A DNA stretch of 64,000 nucleotides from an uncultured Aquimarina sp. (GCA_947498595.1 CANMKX010000020.1:1-64000); one strand, 5' to 3'. Shown: positions 34,899-44,761, numbered from the stretch's first letter. The notes: generated by a model not told the origin, from the letters alone. Program-made: numbers and translations.

Positions 34899-35117
34899 TT
34901 ATTTTGAATCTTTAATTATTTGCCACATAACAGAGCCTACTCCAAAGAAGACGGCTGCTAATCCTATCCATTTTTGATAAAACGGTTCTGTTATTCCATT
35001 TTCTTGATCTAAATAGCGTCCTAAATAATACCCACCGATAATAATGGCTGCCATTTGAATCCCAATGGTTGTATACTTAGCAAATTTTTTAAGCTGACTT
35101 CCCTTGTTTTTGACCAT
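34899..35117 (-). CDS. AtpZ/AtpI family protein
   Basis: A 72-residue protein with two membrane helices (GIQMAAIIIGGYYLGRYLD and KWIGLAAVFFGVGSVMWQII) matching the short AtpZ/AtpI family that helps c-ring assembly or Mg uptake for ATP synthase. Its start overlaps the end of the bactofilin gene by 29 bp, implying coupled translation. Confidence 0.85.
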   Translation of the reverse strand: MVKNKGSQLKKFAKYTTIGIQMAAIIIGGYYLGRYLDQENGITEPFYQKWIGLAAVFFGVGSVMWQIIKDSK

Positions 35118-35496
35118 TCTTATTTAATGACTTTACGCCTCCATTCATCACACAAGTAGCATTAAACGTTGCTCCAGGATCTACTGCTAATTTCCCTGTA
35201 GAAACTTCTCCTTCAATATGTGCTGTTGGTTTTAAAGACAGTGTTTCTGTAATGATTAATTTACCTGAAAACTTCCCTTCAAAATCTGCGTTTGAACATT
35301 CTAATGTTCCTTGTATATTTCCTGATTTACCAACTACAACTCTTCCTGTAGTTTTTATAGTTCCTTCAACAGTTCCTTCAATTCTAAATCCACCTTCAGA
35401 AACGATATCACCTACGATTTTTGTCCCTTCTGAAATTCTATTTTGATTTTTAGAAAAATCGTTATTTTCTTTTACTTTTTTATTATCTGAAAACAT
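35089..35496 (-). CDS. Bactofilin family cytoskeletal protein
   Basis: A 135-residue bactofilin. The central right-handed beta-helix is visible as repeated short strands: GTKIVGDIVSEGGFRIEGTV, EGTIKTTGRVVVGKSGNIQG, then FSGKLIITETLSLKPTAHIEG and STGKLAVDPGATFNA. Flanks are polar and disordered. Bactofilins polymerise without nucleotides at the membrane and act in cell shape and envelope positioning. It is preceded by porW/sprE (19 bp) and followed by the AtpZ gene. Confidence 0.92.
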   Translation of the reverse strand: MFSDNKKVKENNDFSKNQNRISEGTKIVGDIVSEGGFRIEGTVEGTIKTTGRVVVGKSGNIQGTLECSNADFEGKFSGKLIITETLSLKPTAHIEGEVSTGKLAVDPGATFNATCVMNGGVKSLNKNGQKQGKSA

Positions 35497-35515
35497 TGCC
35501 TGTGGGGTTTATAAA

Positions 35516-38146
35516 TTATTTATTATCTGTTATTCCTTGTTGTTGCAAATACACCTCTATATTTTTATGAATTTGTGCTATTCGATAATTAGGTGATGCA
35601 ATAATAAAATGTTCTTTTACTATTTTTTTATAATATTTTTTTCTTCTATTCCATTTCGTAAGATCTACACCTCTGGTATCTTCAATTTTCCCTAAAGATA
35701 ATAACTCTGCAAGACCTTCGACTCCTTCTTTTGTTCTTCTTGTATGAATTACCAAAAATAACTTATCTTTTGTATATACATCAAGAGAAACCTTCATTTT
35801 ATCAAATTTTAATTCTTTGATCATACTTAAAAGTGTTTCTTTTAACTCATTAGCTTCTGCTTGATCTGATGTAGAAAATTCAAAAACTAATTTATTATTC
35901 TTTTCTTGATCTTGTCCACTTACAAATGCATTGATTTTTAATTCTGGTAAGACTTCTTTTATTATTTTTTCAGCTTTCTTTCCTTCTGGGCTCTGTGGGT
36001 ATGTTAAGGCTACATAATTAAGTGCATCACTATAAGCATCATATCCTTTATATCTACCTATAGCTTGAGCTTTTAACAATTCATACTTAGGTACAAAATC
36101 TTCTCCTGTAAATTTGGTAATCAACTCATCACTTTCGGTTATAACTGTAGCATATTCTTGATTTCTAAATTTGCCAAATAATTTATTATATAAATATTCT
36201 GGGCTTTCTTTATCTTGTTCTAATCCTTTTTCTGGATTTCTAAGAATTTCTGCATATCTAGAATCTGAATGATTTTTTATAATATCATTTTTCTTGTTTT
36301 CTGCTTTATTCCTTTTTCCTATTGTCTGATAAATTTTATATAAATTATATTTTGTAGGAATTATTAATCTTTCTTCTGGATTACTTATCAAAACTTCTTC
36401 TAACTTTTCTGAAGCTAAATCGTATTCTTGAAATTTCTCTTTATAAATAATCCCTAATTGATAATATGCAAAATTACGATCTGTTTGTAAGCTATCAATC
36501 ACTTTTGCATCAGTAGGTAATTGTGCTATGTATGTTTGAGGGTCATATTGTGGATCTGTATCAAACGAATACTCATCTTCAGTCTCTTCTACTTCATCTG
36601 TAATTGCGATATCCGAATTAAGGCTAGATATTCTCCAATTATCTTCTAGTTTACGAGTTCCAAATGTTTTTCTAAATGCTGTTTTACCAAACGCAATAGT
36701 TGTCTGATTATAAAAGTAAAATTTTCCTTTAGGCGTTCCAGCACTTGCTCCCGTTCCTGTTGGTTGCTGAAATCTTTGCTCTTGAGGTAATCCATCTTTA
36801 ATTCTTGCAACTTCCTCTGCTTCAGCTTTTCTTTGAGCTTCTTTTTTTATTTGTTCTGTATAAACCGAGTAGTATGCAATTCTTTCTTCGGGTGTCATCG
36901 CGACAGCTCTTAGAATACTATCATTTACCGTTGCTATTCCTTCGTATAAAATAACATCATCTAGGTTGTCTCTTCTTTTCTTTAATACTCTAAATCTTTT
37001 TGAGTTAGGGTTAAGCCGTTGCAATGTACTGTCATAATATTTACCTGCAGTTGCATATTCTCTTCCATCAAAATTAATATTCCCCAATGTATTATAATCA
37101 TATGATTGTAATAATCGGTCATCTGTATTAGTTCTCAATGATTTTTTGTAATAATTTACTGCTAAATCAATAGAATCTAAATTCCTAAAATATTCTGCTT
37201 TTTGATAATATATTTTATCAAGAAAAGGTCGGTTTTCTCTATTTTTTTCTAAATCATTTAATAATTCTAAGAAAGCTAGCTTATCACCTGTATCATAATC
37301 AAAGTTACGTGCTTTTGCCATATATGCATTTAACATATATTTTCGATTCGTTCTTCTGTTTAAAGCTATAACCTCATCAAACGCATAATTTGCACTATCC
37401 TTTTTTCCTAATTGATTATACAATTGCCCTTTTATATAAAGGTATCTTCCTTTCTCTTCGTTATTTTTTGTGTTCATTGCAGCAATATTAAGGTATATTA
37501 CTGCTGTATCTTTTACCTCTAGATTGATATATGCTTGTGCTAACATTGCTGTTGCATCAGCATAATCTTGAGGTTTCATATCTTTTTTCTCAAACTTAAG
37601 TAGTCGTTCTAGGTTTTCGATTGCTAATTCATTATTATCTAATCGAATATTAGTTTTTGCTCTCCATACTTTTGCATGATTAATCGTATTACTTGTAGGA
37701 TACTTATATAAAATATAATTAAATGCTTCAAGTGCTGGAATGAATCGTTGTTCAAAATATCTTGATTTACCTAGTAATAGAAAAGCTTCATCAATTTTAG
37801 GGTTACGTTCTCTATCATCAATAAGCATGCTATGCTTTTGAATTGCTTTTGCTGCTTTTTCTTCTGCTTTATCAAAGTTTTTATTCAAAACTTCACCTGG
37901 CAACCTCACATCTTCGCTTACTGTTAAGCGTTCTATAGGCATTAATTCCCAAAAATTATCATTATATCCTTGAACAATACTTTGCTTTCCTTTATCAAAA
38001 GCAACTCTACCGTTAAATAATGTATTATTCTTTGTTGTTACATCGTGCCATGTACGATTTAAGAATTTGTCTTTTTTCCGCGAACAACTCACTCCCATAA
38101 GAATTGCTAAAGACAGTATAGTGATTTGTGATAAATTACTTTTCAA
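35516..38146 (-). CDS. porW: T9SS lipoprotein PorW/SprE (gliding motility)
   Basis: An 876-residue lipoprotein with lipobox MGVSC (Cys21). After an SRKKDKFLNRTWHDVTTKNN start, which is typical of SprE/PorW, it carries many tetratricopeptide repeats (about 100-400 and 560-740) and a C-terminal region. PorW/SprE lies on the periplasmic side and connects the PorKN ring to the type IX translocon; in gliding species it is needed for motility and secretion. The T9SS-exported protein at 9.4-12.4 kb would be a client of this pathway. Genes sprE, bactofilin and atp genes are neighbours in other Flavobacteriaceae as well (from memory). Confidence 0.88.
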   Translation of the reverse strand: MKSNLSQITILSLAILMGVSCSRKKDKFLNRTWHDVTTKNNTLFNGRVAFDKGKQSIVQGYNDNFWELMPIERLTVSEDVRLPGEVLNKNFDKAEEKAAKAIQKHSMLIDDRERNPKIDEAFLLLGKSRYFEQRFIPALEAFNYILYKYPTSNTINHAKVWRAKTNIRLDNNELAIENLERLLKFEKKDMKPQDYADATAMLAQAYINLEVKDTAVIYLNIAAMNTKNNEEKGRYLYIKGQLYNQLGKKDSANYAFDEVIALNRRTNRKYMLNAYMAKARNFDYDTGDKLAFLELLNDLEKNRENRPFLDKIYYQKAEYFRNLDSIDLAVNYYKKSLRTNTDDRLLQSYDYNTLGNINFDGREYATAGKYYDSTLQRLNPNSKRFRVLKKRRDNLDDVILYEGIATVNDSILRAVAMTPEERIAYYSVYTEQIKKEAQRKAEAEEVARIKDGLPQEQRFQQPTGTGASAGTPKGKFYFYNQTTIAFGKTAFRKTFGTRKLEDNWRISSLNSDIAITDEVEETEDEYSFDTDPQYDPQTYIAQLPTDAKVIDSLQTDRNFAYYQLGIIYKEKFQEYDLASEKLEEVLISNPEERLIIPTKYNLYKIYQTIGKRNKAENKKNDIIKNHSDSRYAEILRNPEKGLEQDKESPEYLYNKLFGKFRNQEYATVITESDELITKFTGEDFVPKYELLKAQAIGRYKGYDAYSDALNYVALTYPQSPEGKKAEKIIKEVLPELKINAFVSGQDQEKNNKLVFEFSTSDQAEANELKETLLSMIKELKFDKMKVSLDVYTKDKLFLVIHTRRTKEGVEGLAELLSLGKIEDTRGVDLTKWNRRKKYYKKIVKEHFIIASPNYRIAQIHKNIEVYLQQQGITDNK

Positions 38147-38377
38147 ACCTTTGTTATTTGTACGTTTGATAACTTAAAAACTTCTTTTTTAGTATGTTTA
38201 TTACAGTTATAATATGAATCGTGAGTGGTAAAAATACGTTTCTTTCTGAAAAAAAGGGTGGCTTCCCTAATAAATTCACATATTGTTTCTTTTATTCTCT
38301 TTTTTATTCCTTCTTTTATATACAAAAACACCAATATTTCTATTGATGTTTTATATGTTAATTTGCATTCTAACTTC

Positions 38378-39073
38378 TTATTGAGCAAAATGCATTTCTA
38401 ATTCTTGTAATGTTTCTTCTGATGTTTTAAGGTCCTTTATAACTTCTCCTTTTTCTAGAACAACTATACGTTCACAAACTTCGGTTACATGGCTCAAATC
38501 ATGACTTGAAACTAACACTGTGATATCTTGATTAATTGCTAAATCCTTGATTATACCTTTTAAACGAATTTGGGTAGTGGGATCAAGATTTGCAAAAGGT
38601 TCATCTAAAATAATTACATCTGGTTTACCTATTAAAGCTGCAACAATTCCAGCTTTCTTTTGATTTCCTTTTGATAAATCTCTTAAGTATTTCTTTTGCC
38701 CTAATATTTCTCCGTGAAAAAAATCTTTAAATCCTTCTAAAAGAGCATCGACTTCTGATTTTTTTTGTCCTCTTAATTCTCCTATAAAATAAAAATATTC
38801 TTCTGCTGTAAGATATCCTATTAAAAACGTTTCATCTATAAATGCTGAAGTAAATGCTTTCCAGTCTTCACTTTTATGAACTTGTACTCCATTACTCTCA
38901 ATATACCCTGTAGTGGGTTTAATTAAATCTAATAGCGCACTAAATAATGTTGTTTTTCCTGCTCCATTATTACCTACTAAACCAAAACTTTGCCCTTTAG
39001 GGATTTCTAGAGAATCAATATGTAATACTGTATTATCTGTATATGTTTTACTGACGTTATGTATTGTTATCAT
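38378..39073 (-). CDS. ABC transporter ATP-binding protein
   Basis: A 231-residue ABC ATPase. The Walker A GNNGAGKTT is at about 34-42, the signature is RDLSKGNQKK (LSKGN in place of LSGGQ), the Walker B VIILDEPFANLDP, and the switch His in SSHDLSHV. It resembles exporter-type ATPases of the CcmA/NatA class. It starts 4 bp after the permease gene, so the two form one transporter. Confidence 0.93.
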   Translation of the reverse strand: MITIHNVSKTYTDNTVLHIDSLEIPKGQSFGLVGNNGAGKTTLFSALLDLIKPTTGYIESNGVQVHKSEDWKAFTSAFIDETFLIGYLTAEEYFYFIGELRGQKKSEVDALLEGFKDFFHGEILGQKKYLRDLSKGNQKKAGIVAALIGKPDVIILDEPFANLDPTTQIRLKGIIKDLAINQDITVLVSSHDLSHVTEVCERIVVLEKGEVIKDLKTSEETLQELEMHFAQ

Positions 39074-39077
39074 CTGC

Positions 39078-40550
39078 TTATTTTTTTTGTTTATATGCTG
39101 CTATCGTTTTGTATTTTTCTTCTCTATATATTTTTTCGATTATATCAAATACCTTGTCTTTAAATGCAAATCCAGCTATCCCCGCTAATACTACCAATGC
39201 ATATCCTGCATTAGGGCCAAGACTATAATGTCCTATTGCATATAGTATTAATGGCAATACCATTTTAGGCAAAGTCAGCAATAGTGTTTTTGTATTAAAT
39301 GCTTGTTTATCACCAAAAGCTTTTTTGTTACTCGTTAAATCAATTGGTGTTTTAATATAAGCCCCTGCCCATAATACGACATGAGAATTTACTCCTATAT
39401 TATATACTGCTCCTGCGAGTATTGCTAAATATACTTCCCATCCAAAATACAAATACGCAGAACAAAGTATTGTAGAGAGTAAAGTGGCAATGACCATTAA
39501 CCACCATTTTGAAGATAAATATTCTTTATATTTAATATTTTGACTCATCATTAACGGATAATAAGAACTATCCCAACTAGGTACGAATTGACCAAAACTT
39601 AGTAAAAACCCTCCCGAAACGAATATTCCTGCAAAAATTCTCCATACTGGTCCCTCATATGTTTCTATAGATCCGGTAAAAAATAATAACCCGTAAAACA
39701 AAAACATGATACTTACTAATACTGTTGATCTTGCTCTTTTATTTCTCTTAATTAGTTTTATATCGTTTTTTAGGAAGATAGCTGTTTTACCAAATCTGTC
39801 TAACCACAATAAATCTTCAGTTTTTACATCTTTTGATTTTACTGCTAATCCTGCATCCAAGAATAAATCTTTAGCAAAGAGAGTGAATGATAGGTATATA
39901 AATAGTATTAGTAAAATTATTGGAAACAAAACAATTAAGACATTATCGTATATATTCCTAAAAAAAGGAGCTGTGTATTCTGTAATATTAAAATACTCAA
40001 AATAATGTAGCCCTCCTAATATTGCCATAATACCAGCAATGATATACACTAAGTTATCTCTATTATTCACCAAAATATTAAGGAAGTTGTTACTATAAAC
40101 TATCGCCATTAATCCCAAATTCCAATAAAGTACGTTTGATACTGGATAATCATTACTTATCAAGGCTACAGAAAACGGAATAAAAAAGAATGCATGAAAA
40201 ATATTGAAAAAAGAAAATACTGTTTTTCCAAAAGCAAAAGAAACTATCTTATTTTTTTTAAAAGGTAAAATCAATAATGGTTTAATATTGACAACTGGCA
40301 TTTTTTGCAATGCATATTTAAAAACCAAATCAAATATCACCCAATAGATCAAAAACGTATTTATAAAATCTAACGGATCTTGACATAATTTATTTTTAAT
40401 AAGATAAAAAGCTACCATCCCACCAAAACTCACCATAATAATGAGCAGCAAAGCCCAGAATCCCATAAAAAGTTTTATCCAAATATTTGAAGATAATGAC
40501 GCTGATCTCCAAAATGATTTCCATTGCAGTGTGATAAAGTGTTTGAACAT
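39078..40550 (-). CDS. ABC transporter permease (DUF5687-like)
   Basis: A 490-residue integral membrane protein with about 10-12 hydrophobic helices, beginning MFKHFITLQWKSFWRSASLS, as in the DUF5687 permeases of Bacteroidota. It pairs with the ATPase gene directly downstream. The substrate is unknown. Upstream of it is a 10-bp inverted repeat in the divergent region shared with the ferredoxin reductase gene. Confidence 0.8.
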   Translation of the reverse strand: MFKHFITLQWKSFWRSASLSSNIWIKLFMGFWALLLIIMVSFGGMVAFYLIKNKLCQDPLDFINTFLIYWVIFDLVFKYALQKMPVVNIKPLLILPFKKNKIVSFAFGKTVFSFFNIFHAFFFIPFSVALISNDYPVSNVLYWNLGLMAIVYSNNFLNILVNNRDNLVYIIAGIMAILGGLHYFEYFNITEYTAPFFRNIYDNVLIVLFPIILLILFIYLSFTLFAKDLFLDAGLAVKSKDVKTEDLLWLDRFGKTAIFLKNDIKLIKRNKRARSTVLVSIMFLFYGLLFFTGSIETYEGPVWRIFAGIFVSGGFLLSFGQFVPSWDSSYYPLMMSQNIKYKEYLSSKWWLMVIATLLSTILCSAYLYFGWEVYLAILAGAVYNIGVNSHVVLWAGAYIKTPIDLTSNKKAFGDKQAFNTKTLLLTLPKMVLPLILYAIGHYSLGPNAGYALVVLAGIAGFAFKDKVFDIIEKIYREEKYKTIAAYKQKK

Positions 40551-40629
40551 ATTTTTTGGCTATTTATAATTATCTGTATTATTTTTTTTGATTTTGTTAC
40601 ATGTACATTAAAAATGTTTTTCAAATCAA

Positions 40630-40666
40630 TGTATGTTTTGTATATACTTTATATATAAAACATACA
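40630..40666. promoter_or_regulatory. Inverted repeat in a divergent promoter region
   Basis: A 10-bp arm TGTATGTTTT (40630-40639) is repeated inverted as AAAACATACA (40657-40666) around an AT-rich 17-nt centre, midway between the ABC permease and the ferredoxin reductase genes. Possible regulator binding site. Confidence 0.4.
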
Positions 40667-40800
40667 AATAATGGATTAAAAAACAGATCCAATTCTAATG
40701 GTTTTTATAATTGATCGTAAATTGATACATCTATTTCTTTTTTTTAATTAAAAATGTAGGATACCTAATGACATTCACTATTTTTGCGAAAAAATTTGAC

Positions 40801-41853
40801 ATGCCAGATTTTAATCTATTACGTATAAAAAATATTATTAAAGAGACTTCTAAAGCTGTCTCTATCGAATTTGAAGTTCCATCTTTACTTAAGAATATAT
40901 ATTCATTTGTTGCTGGTCAATATGTCACTATAAAAGCGACTATTGATGGTAAAGAAGTAAGAAGAGCATACTCTATATGTGCTGCACCTAAAAGTGATAT
41001 CTTAAAAGTAGCTATTAAAGAGGTTGAAAATGGTTTATTTTCTACCTATGCTACTACAAATTTGCAGATAGGTGATGAATTAGCTGTTCATACTCCTGAA
41101 GGTAATTTTATCTTAGAGCCATCTGATAAAGATTCTAAAACATATGGAGCTTTTGCTGCAGGAAGTGGTATTACTCCAATCATGAGTATGGTCAAAGCTG
41201 TTTTACAACAAGACTCTCAAAACAAATTTGTTCTTGTATATGGTAATAAATCTCCAGAAGAGACCATTTTTTTTAAAGAAATTAATACTCTTAAGGAAAC
41301 TTATAATAATCGTTTTCATGTAGAATATGTTTATAGTAGATCTCAACAAGAGGGTGCTCAGTTTGGTCGTATCGAGAAACCTATTATTAATTATGTTTTA
41401 AAAAATAAATACAAGGAATTCAATTTTGATTCTTTCTATTTATGTGGTCCAGAAACTATGATTAATTTGGTTACTGATGTTTTAACAGAACATGGAATCA
41501 TTAAAGACAATATTCATTTTGAGCTTTTCACTAGTAGCTCTAATGAAACTGAAATAGAAGAAAATCTTGAAGGTAGCACCAACATAACTATTCTTGTTGA
41601 TGATGAGGAGTTTACTTTTTCAATGGATCAAAAAGAAAATATTCTTAACGCTGCATTGGCTCAAGATATAGATGCTCCTTATTCTTGTCAGGGTGGTGTT
41701 TGTAGTTCTTGCATTTGCCGTATCACAGAAGGAAAAGCTGTAATGACTCAAAACAATATATTGACAGATAGTGAACTTGAAGAAGGGTTAGTTTTGGCTT
41801 GTCAAGCACATCCTACAACAGCTACTATTACTGTTGATTTTGATGATGCTTAA
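40801..41853 (+). CDS. PaaE-like ferredoxin-type oxidoreductase (FAD, NAD(P), 2Fe-2S)
   Basis: A flavin reductase with a fused ferredoxin: FAD-binding barrel (RRAYSICAAP), NAD(P) domain (AFAAGSGITPIMSM, then FYLCGPETMI) and a C-terminal plant-type 2Fe-2S domain (CQGGVCSSCICRI, with the fourth Cys in LACQAHP). The order matches PaaE/HmpA-like reductases that pass electrons from NADPH to an oxygenase or similar partner. I chose the ATG at 40801 (350 residues, MPDFNLLRIKNI) because homologues start there and because a -7-like box TATTTTTG (40779-40786) lies between it and the earlier in-frame ATG at 40768. The physiological partner is not in the window. Confidence 0.88.
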   Translation: MPDFNLLRIKNIIKETSKAVSIEFEVPSLLKNIYSFVAGQYVTIKATIDGKEVRRAYSICAAPKSDILKVAIKEVENGLFSTYATTNLQIGDELAVHTPEGNFILEPSDKDSKTYGAFAAGSGITPIMSMVKAVLQQDSQNKFVLVYGNKSPEETIFFKEINTLKETYNNRFHVEYVYSRSQQEGAQFGRIEKPIINYVLKNKYKEFNFDSFYLCGPETMINLVTDVLTEHGIIKDNIHFELFTSSSNETEIEENLEGSTNITILVDDEEFTFSMDQKENILNAALAQDIDAPYSCQGGVCSSCICRITEGKAVMTQNNILTDSELEEGLVLACQAHPTTATITVDFDDA

Positions 41854-41875
41854 TATAACATACAATGATATCATA

Positions 41876-41910
41876 AAAAAAGGTGTTTTAAATAATAAAA
41901 CACCTTTTTT
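41876..41910. terminator. Bidirectional terminator
   Basis: A 9-bp core GGTGTTTTA/TAAAACACC (41882-41890 with 41896-41904) flanked by an A run and a T run, between the convergent reductase and GT9 genes. Confidence 0.85.
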
Positions 41911-41911
41911 A

Positions 41912-42949
41912 CTATATCGTAGTCACAATCTTTTTTACAATTGTTTCAGGGGATATACTTCTCATTACATCTTCATAACCTTGAGGAAATTTATTTCCAT
42001 ATATGGATGTAGGTATTAAATTATATTTTTGTAAATCTGGCAAAATTGCTAATTCTATGGATTGTTTGAAAGGAGCAAAACCTGCATAAGGATGAGTTAC
42101 TCCCCAAAGTGTAATTGTTGGTATCCCATACATTGCTGCCAAATGTGCATTACCACTATCCATAGAAAGCATTCCATCTAAATTTGATATAAGTATTAAT
42201 TCTTCATCAAAATTTAGTTTTCCTGCTACATTTCTAATATTCAGAAACTTACTTTCTAAAGTATCAAAAATATCAATTTCTCGTTTTCCTCCTCCAAATA
42301 GTAATATTTCAAATTGATTTAATGTATCTAATTGTTCTATTACTTTCATCATTAACTCCAAAGGGTATGTTTTTCCTTCATATTGAGCAAATGGAGCAAT
42401 ACCTAACCATTTTTTTGAAGTTTGGTTTGTAATTCCATTAATCTTCTTGGTTAGTTTTTGCTTAGCTGGGTAGTTTGTTTCTTGTAAATTAAATGGAAAT
42501 CCTAATCCTGTAAAAACATCAACGTATCGTTCGTGTGAAGTTTTTAATTGTTTAAATATCTTATTAGTATCTCTTGTTAATGCTTTTTTTTCATCTCTAC
42601 CCTTATCAATTTGAACAACTTTTATCCTATTAATTGCAAAAAAAGATTTTAAGACTTTTGACCGTAATACATTATGCAAATCAGCAACTGCATCAATTCC
42701 TAATTCCTTAAGTTCTTTGGATAATCTATAGAGACCTAGAGCGCCTTTATGTTTTCCTTTAACATCTGCTTCGTATATCTCAAGATTTGATATATCAGAG
42801 AACATAGGAGCAAAAAACTTACGTGTTAATACAGTAAGTTTAACCTCTGGATATTTTGTTCTAAAAGCTCTGAGGACAGGTACTGTCATAGCAACGTCTC
42901 CCATTGCTGAGAGACGTATTACTAAAATATGTTGAATAGTATTTGTCAT
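41912..42949 (-). CDS. Glycosyltransferase family 9 (heptosyltransferase-like)
   Basis: A 345-residue GT-B enzyme. It starts with HILVIRLSAMGDVAMTVPVL, the GT9 acceptor-side motif, and has the donor-side block MDSGNAHLAAMYGIPTITLWGVTHP near residue 265. Such enzymes add heptose or related sugars to the lipopolysaccharide core on the cytoplasmic face. DUF4254 lies 15 bp upstream, a pairing seen often in Bacteroidota. Confidence 0.92.
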   Translation of the reverse strand: MTNTIQHILVIRLSAMGDVAMTVPVLRAFRTKYPEVKLTVLTRKFFAPMFSDISNLEIYEADVKGKHKGALGLYRLSKELKELGIDAVADLHNVLRSKVLKSFFAINRIKVVQIDKGRDEKKALTRDTNKIFKQLKTSHERYVDVFTGLGFPFNLQETNYPAKQKLTKKINGITNQTSKKWLGIAPFAQYEGKTYPLELMMKVIEQLDTLNQFEILLFGGGKREIDIFDTLESKFLNIRNVAGKLNFDEELILISNLDGMLSMDSGNAHLAAMYGIPTITLWGVTHPYAGFAPFKQSIELAILPDLQKYNLIPTSIYGNKFPQGYEDVMRSISPETIVKKIVTTI

Positions 42950-42964
42950 GAAATCACAACATTA

Positions 42965-43573
42965 CTATTTTTTCCCTCTTAATACAGGGTTTAATTCATC
43001 ATCATTATACATTTTCATCTGCTTATATACTTTCATATATTTATCGCCAGTTTCAATATCGTTTAATAGGGTATCTATAGCAGTAGAAAGATCAACTCTT
43101 TGTTCTAACAAAACATTTAATTTTTTCTCACATGCTGCCTTATGTGCTTCACTTGCATCTTCACGATTAACCTCAACATCCATATGATAAATTTTCAATG
43201 CTAAAATCGATAATCTATCTATAGCCCAAGCTGGACTTTCTGAGTTAATTGTTGCTGATTCTTTAGCTTTAGTATCTTTATATTTATCTAAAAAATAACT
43301 ATCGATATATTCTACTGTATCTGTACGATCTTGATTAGATGCATCGATTTTTCTCTTTAATGTCAATGCTGCTACTGGATCAATTTCTGGATCTCTAATA
43401 ATATCTTCATATGCCCATTGAACTGTATCAATCCAAGATTTTCTATACAACAAATGTGCAATTACATCTTCATTTTTATCGTACTTATTCGTGAATGGTT
43501 GATCAACTGAATTTAATATTTTATACGTTTTAATAACGTCTTGAAAAATAGCATTGGCCTTTTCTGAAAACAT
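42965..43573 (-). CDS. DUF4254 family protein
   Basis: A 202-residue helical cytoplasmic protein with the DUF4254 pattern: YDKNEDVIAHLLYRKSWIDTVQWAYEDIIRDP near the front, LKRKIDASNQDRTDTVEYID and the central PAWAIDRLSILALKIYHM. Function unknown; it is regularly next to GT9 genes, which suggests a link to lipopolysaccharide core synthesis. A -7 box (43731-43738) predicts a 150-nt leader. Confidence 0.88.
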   Translation of the reverse strand: MFSEKANAIFQDVIKTYKILNSVDQPFTNKYDKNEDVIAHLLYRKSWIDTVQWAYEDIIRDPEIDPVAALTLKRKIDASNQDRTDTVEYIDSYFLDKYKDTKAKESATINSESPAWAIDRLSILALKIYHMDVEVNREDASEAHKAACEKKLNVLLEQRVDLSTAIDTLLNDIETGDKYMKVYKQMKMYNDDELNPVLRGKK

Positions 43574-43730
43574 AATCTGATTCTTTTCTAAAGTGTGTAA
43601 ATATTCTATAACATCTGTATATTTCTATTTCTTATTAAAATTACTCTTATTTTAATAAGGGGAATATACTATGTACAGTTTTTAATTTATTTTTATAATT
43701 GGATGGTTATTTTCATCATCCTAGACAGCG

Positions 43731-43738
43731 CAAAGGTA
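43731..43738 (-). promoter_or_regulatory. -7 promoter box of the DUF4254-GT9 operon
   Basis: TACCTTTG on the minus strand fits TAnnTTTG; the predicted start is near 43726, giving a leader of about 150 nt. The -33 element is weak. Confidence 0.5.
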
Positions 43739-43828
43739 TTATATTTTTAGGACTCTCTTAAATCCTTCGTTTTTGATATAATTTAATTCCACTAACGTTT
43801 TCTAATTATTTCTAAATTCAAAACAATC

Positions 43829-44761
43829 CTAGCCTCGTTGAGCTATCAATTGTATTATAATTGGTAATAACATCAAAAACCATAAACTTATTTCCTGAAT
43901 ACTCCTTTTAATTTTCAATTCAAAAAAAGAAGCTCCCATAATTGCTAATGGGATTATTATATATAAGAGACTATTTTCGTTTTTATCTATATTAATTAAA
44001 GGAATCAAAACACTTATAAATAAAAGCATAAAAGTTATTCCCATTATAGGTTTAATCTTAGTTGAACTTCTATTATACTTAAACAAGAATGTGCTTATAA
44101 AAACCATAAGCATTCCTATTAGCAATAAGGTAGGCCAAAGGTTATTAGCAGTAAAAAACATCATATTATTTAATGATGTTTTAGTTGTTATGTTTTGAAA
44201 AAGGTATACTTCATCATACATCCCTAAATATAAACATAGCATCATTATATATACTGCTATAAATCCTATTACAGGAATAATTAGATTTTTGTAGTTAAAC
44301 GCTATAAATGTAAAGACACCTGCATAGATTACAACAACATAAAGTATGTTCCAAAATGAAAATAAGACTGTAATACCGATACATATAGATGCATTTAATA
44401 TTTTTTGTTTTACTCCTAATTGATTTTTTAGAGACAGGACATTCAATACTGCTAGCATTATAAGCAGATTAACAATTAATATGTTTTGATTTTCAACTTT
44501 ATTGTAAATAACGAAAACCAGAATAGTATAGATCAATCCTGTAAATGTGTTTTTATTAGATATTTCATACTTCTTAACTATGATATTAATTAACATCATA
44601 GATATCCAAATCATAAGACATCCTCCTATTATTTTTGATATCATAAAGAAATTAAACTCTAATGACGTATTTAAAATGGTTAGTATGTATACAAAAACCA
44701 TATAAATACTTATCATTATAAAATTTATAGGTTTTGATTTACTAAAAAAGCTTGATAACAT
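43829..44761 (-). CDS. Multi-pass membrane protein (DUF6427-like)
   Basis: A 310-residue protein with 9-10 hydrophobic helices and very few polar loops, starting MLSSFFSKSKPINFIMISIY, which I associate with DUF6427 of Flavobacteriaceae. It diverges from the small DUF6341-like gene and lies near purD, a usual arrangement in the family. No function can be assigned. Confidence 0.75.
   Translation of the reverse strand: MLSSFFSKSKPINFIMISIYMVFVYILTILNTSLEFNFFMISKIIGGCLMIWISMMLINIIVKKYEISNKNTFTGLIYTILVFVIYNKVENQNILIVNLLIMLAVLNVLSLKNQLGVKQKILNASICIGITVLFSFWNILYVVVIYAGVFTFIAFNYKNLIIPVIGFIAVYIMMLCLYLGMYDEVYLFQNITTKTSLNNMMFFTANNLWPTLLLIGMLMVFISTFLFKYNRSSTKIKPIMGITFMLLFISVLIPLINIDKNENSLLYIIIPLAIMGASFFELKIKRSIQEISLWFLMLLPIIIQLIAQRG

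Noticed and set aside
38143-38388. An 81-codon minus-strand frame between the ABC ATPase and porW genes
   Set aside because: Composition is Lys/Ile-rich with no domain or signal, it overlaps both neighbours' ends and fills what looks like an ordinary leader region.
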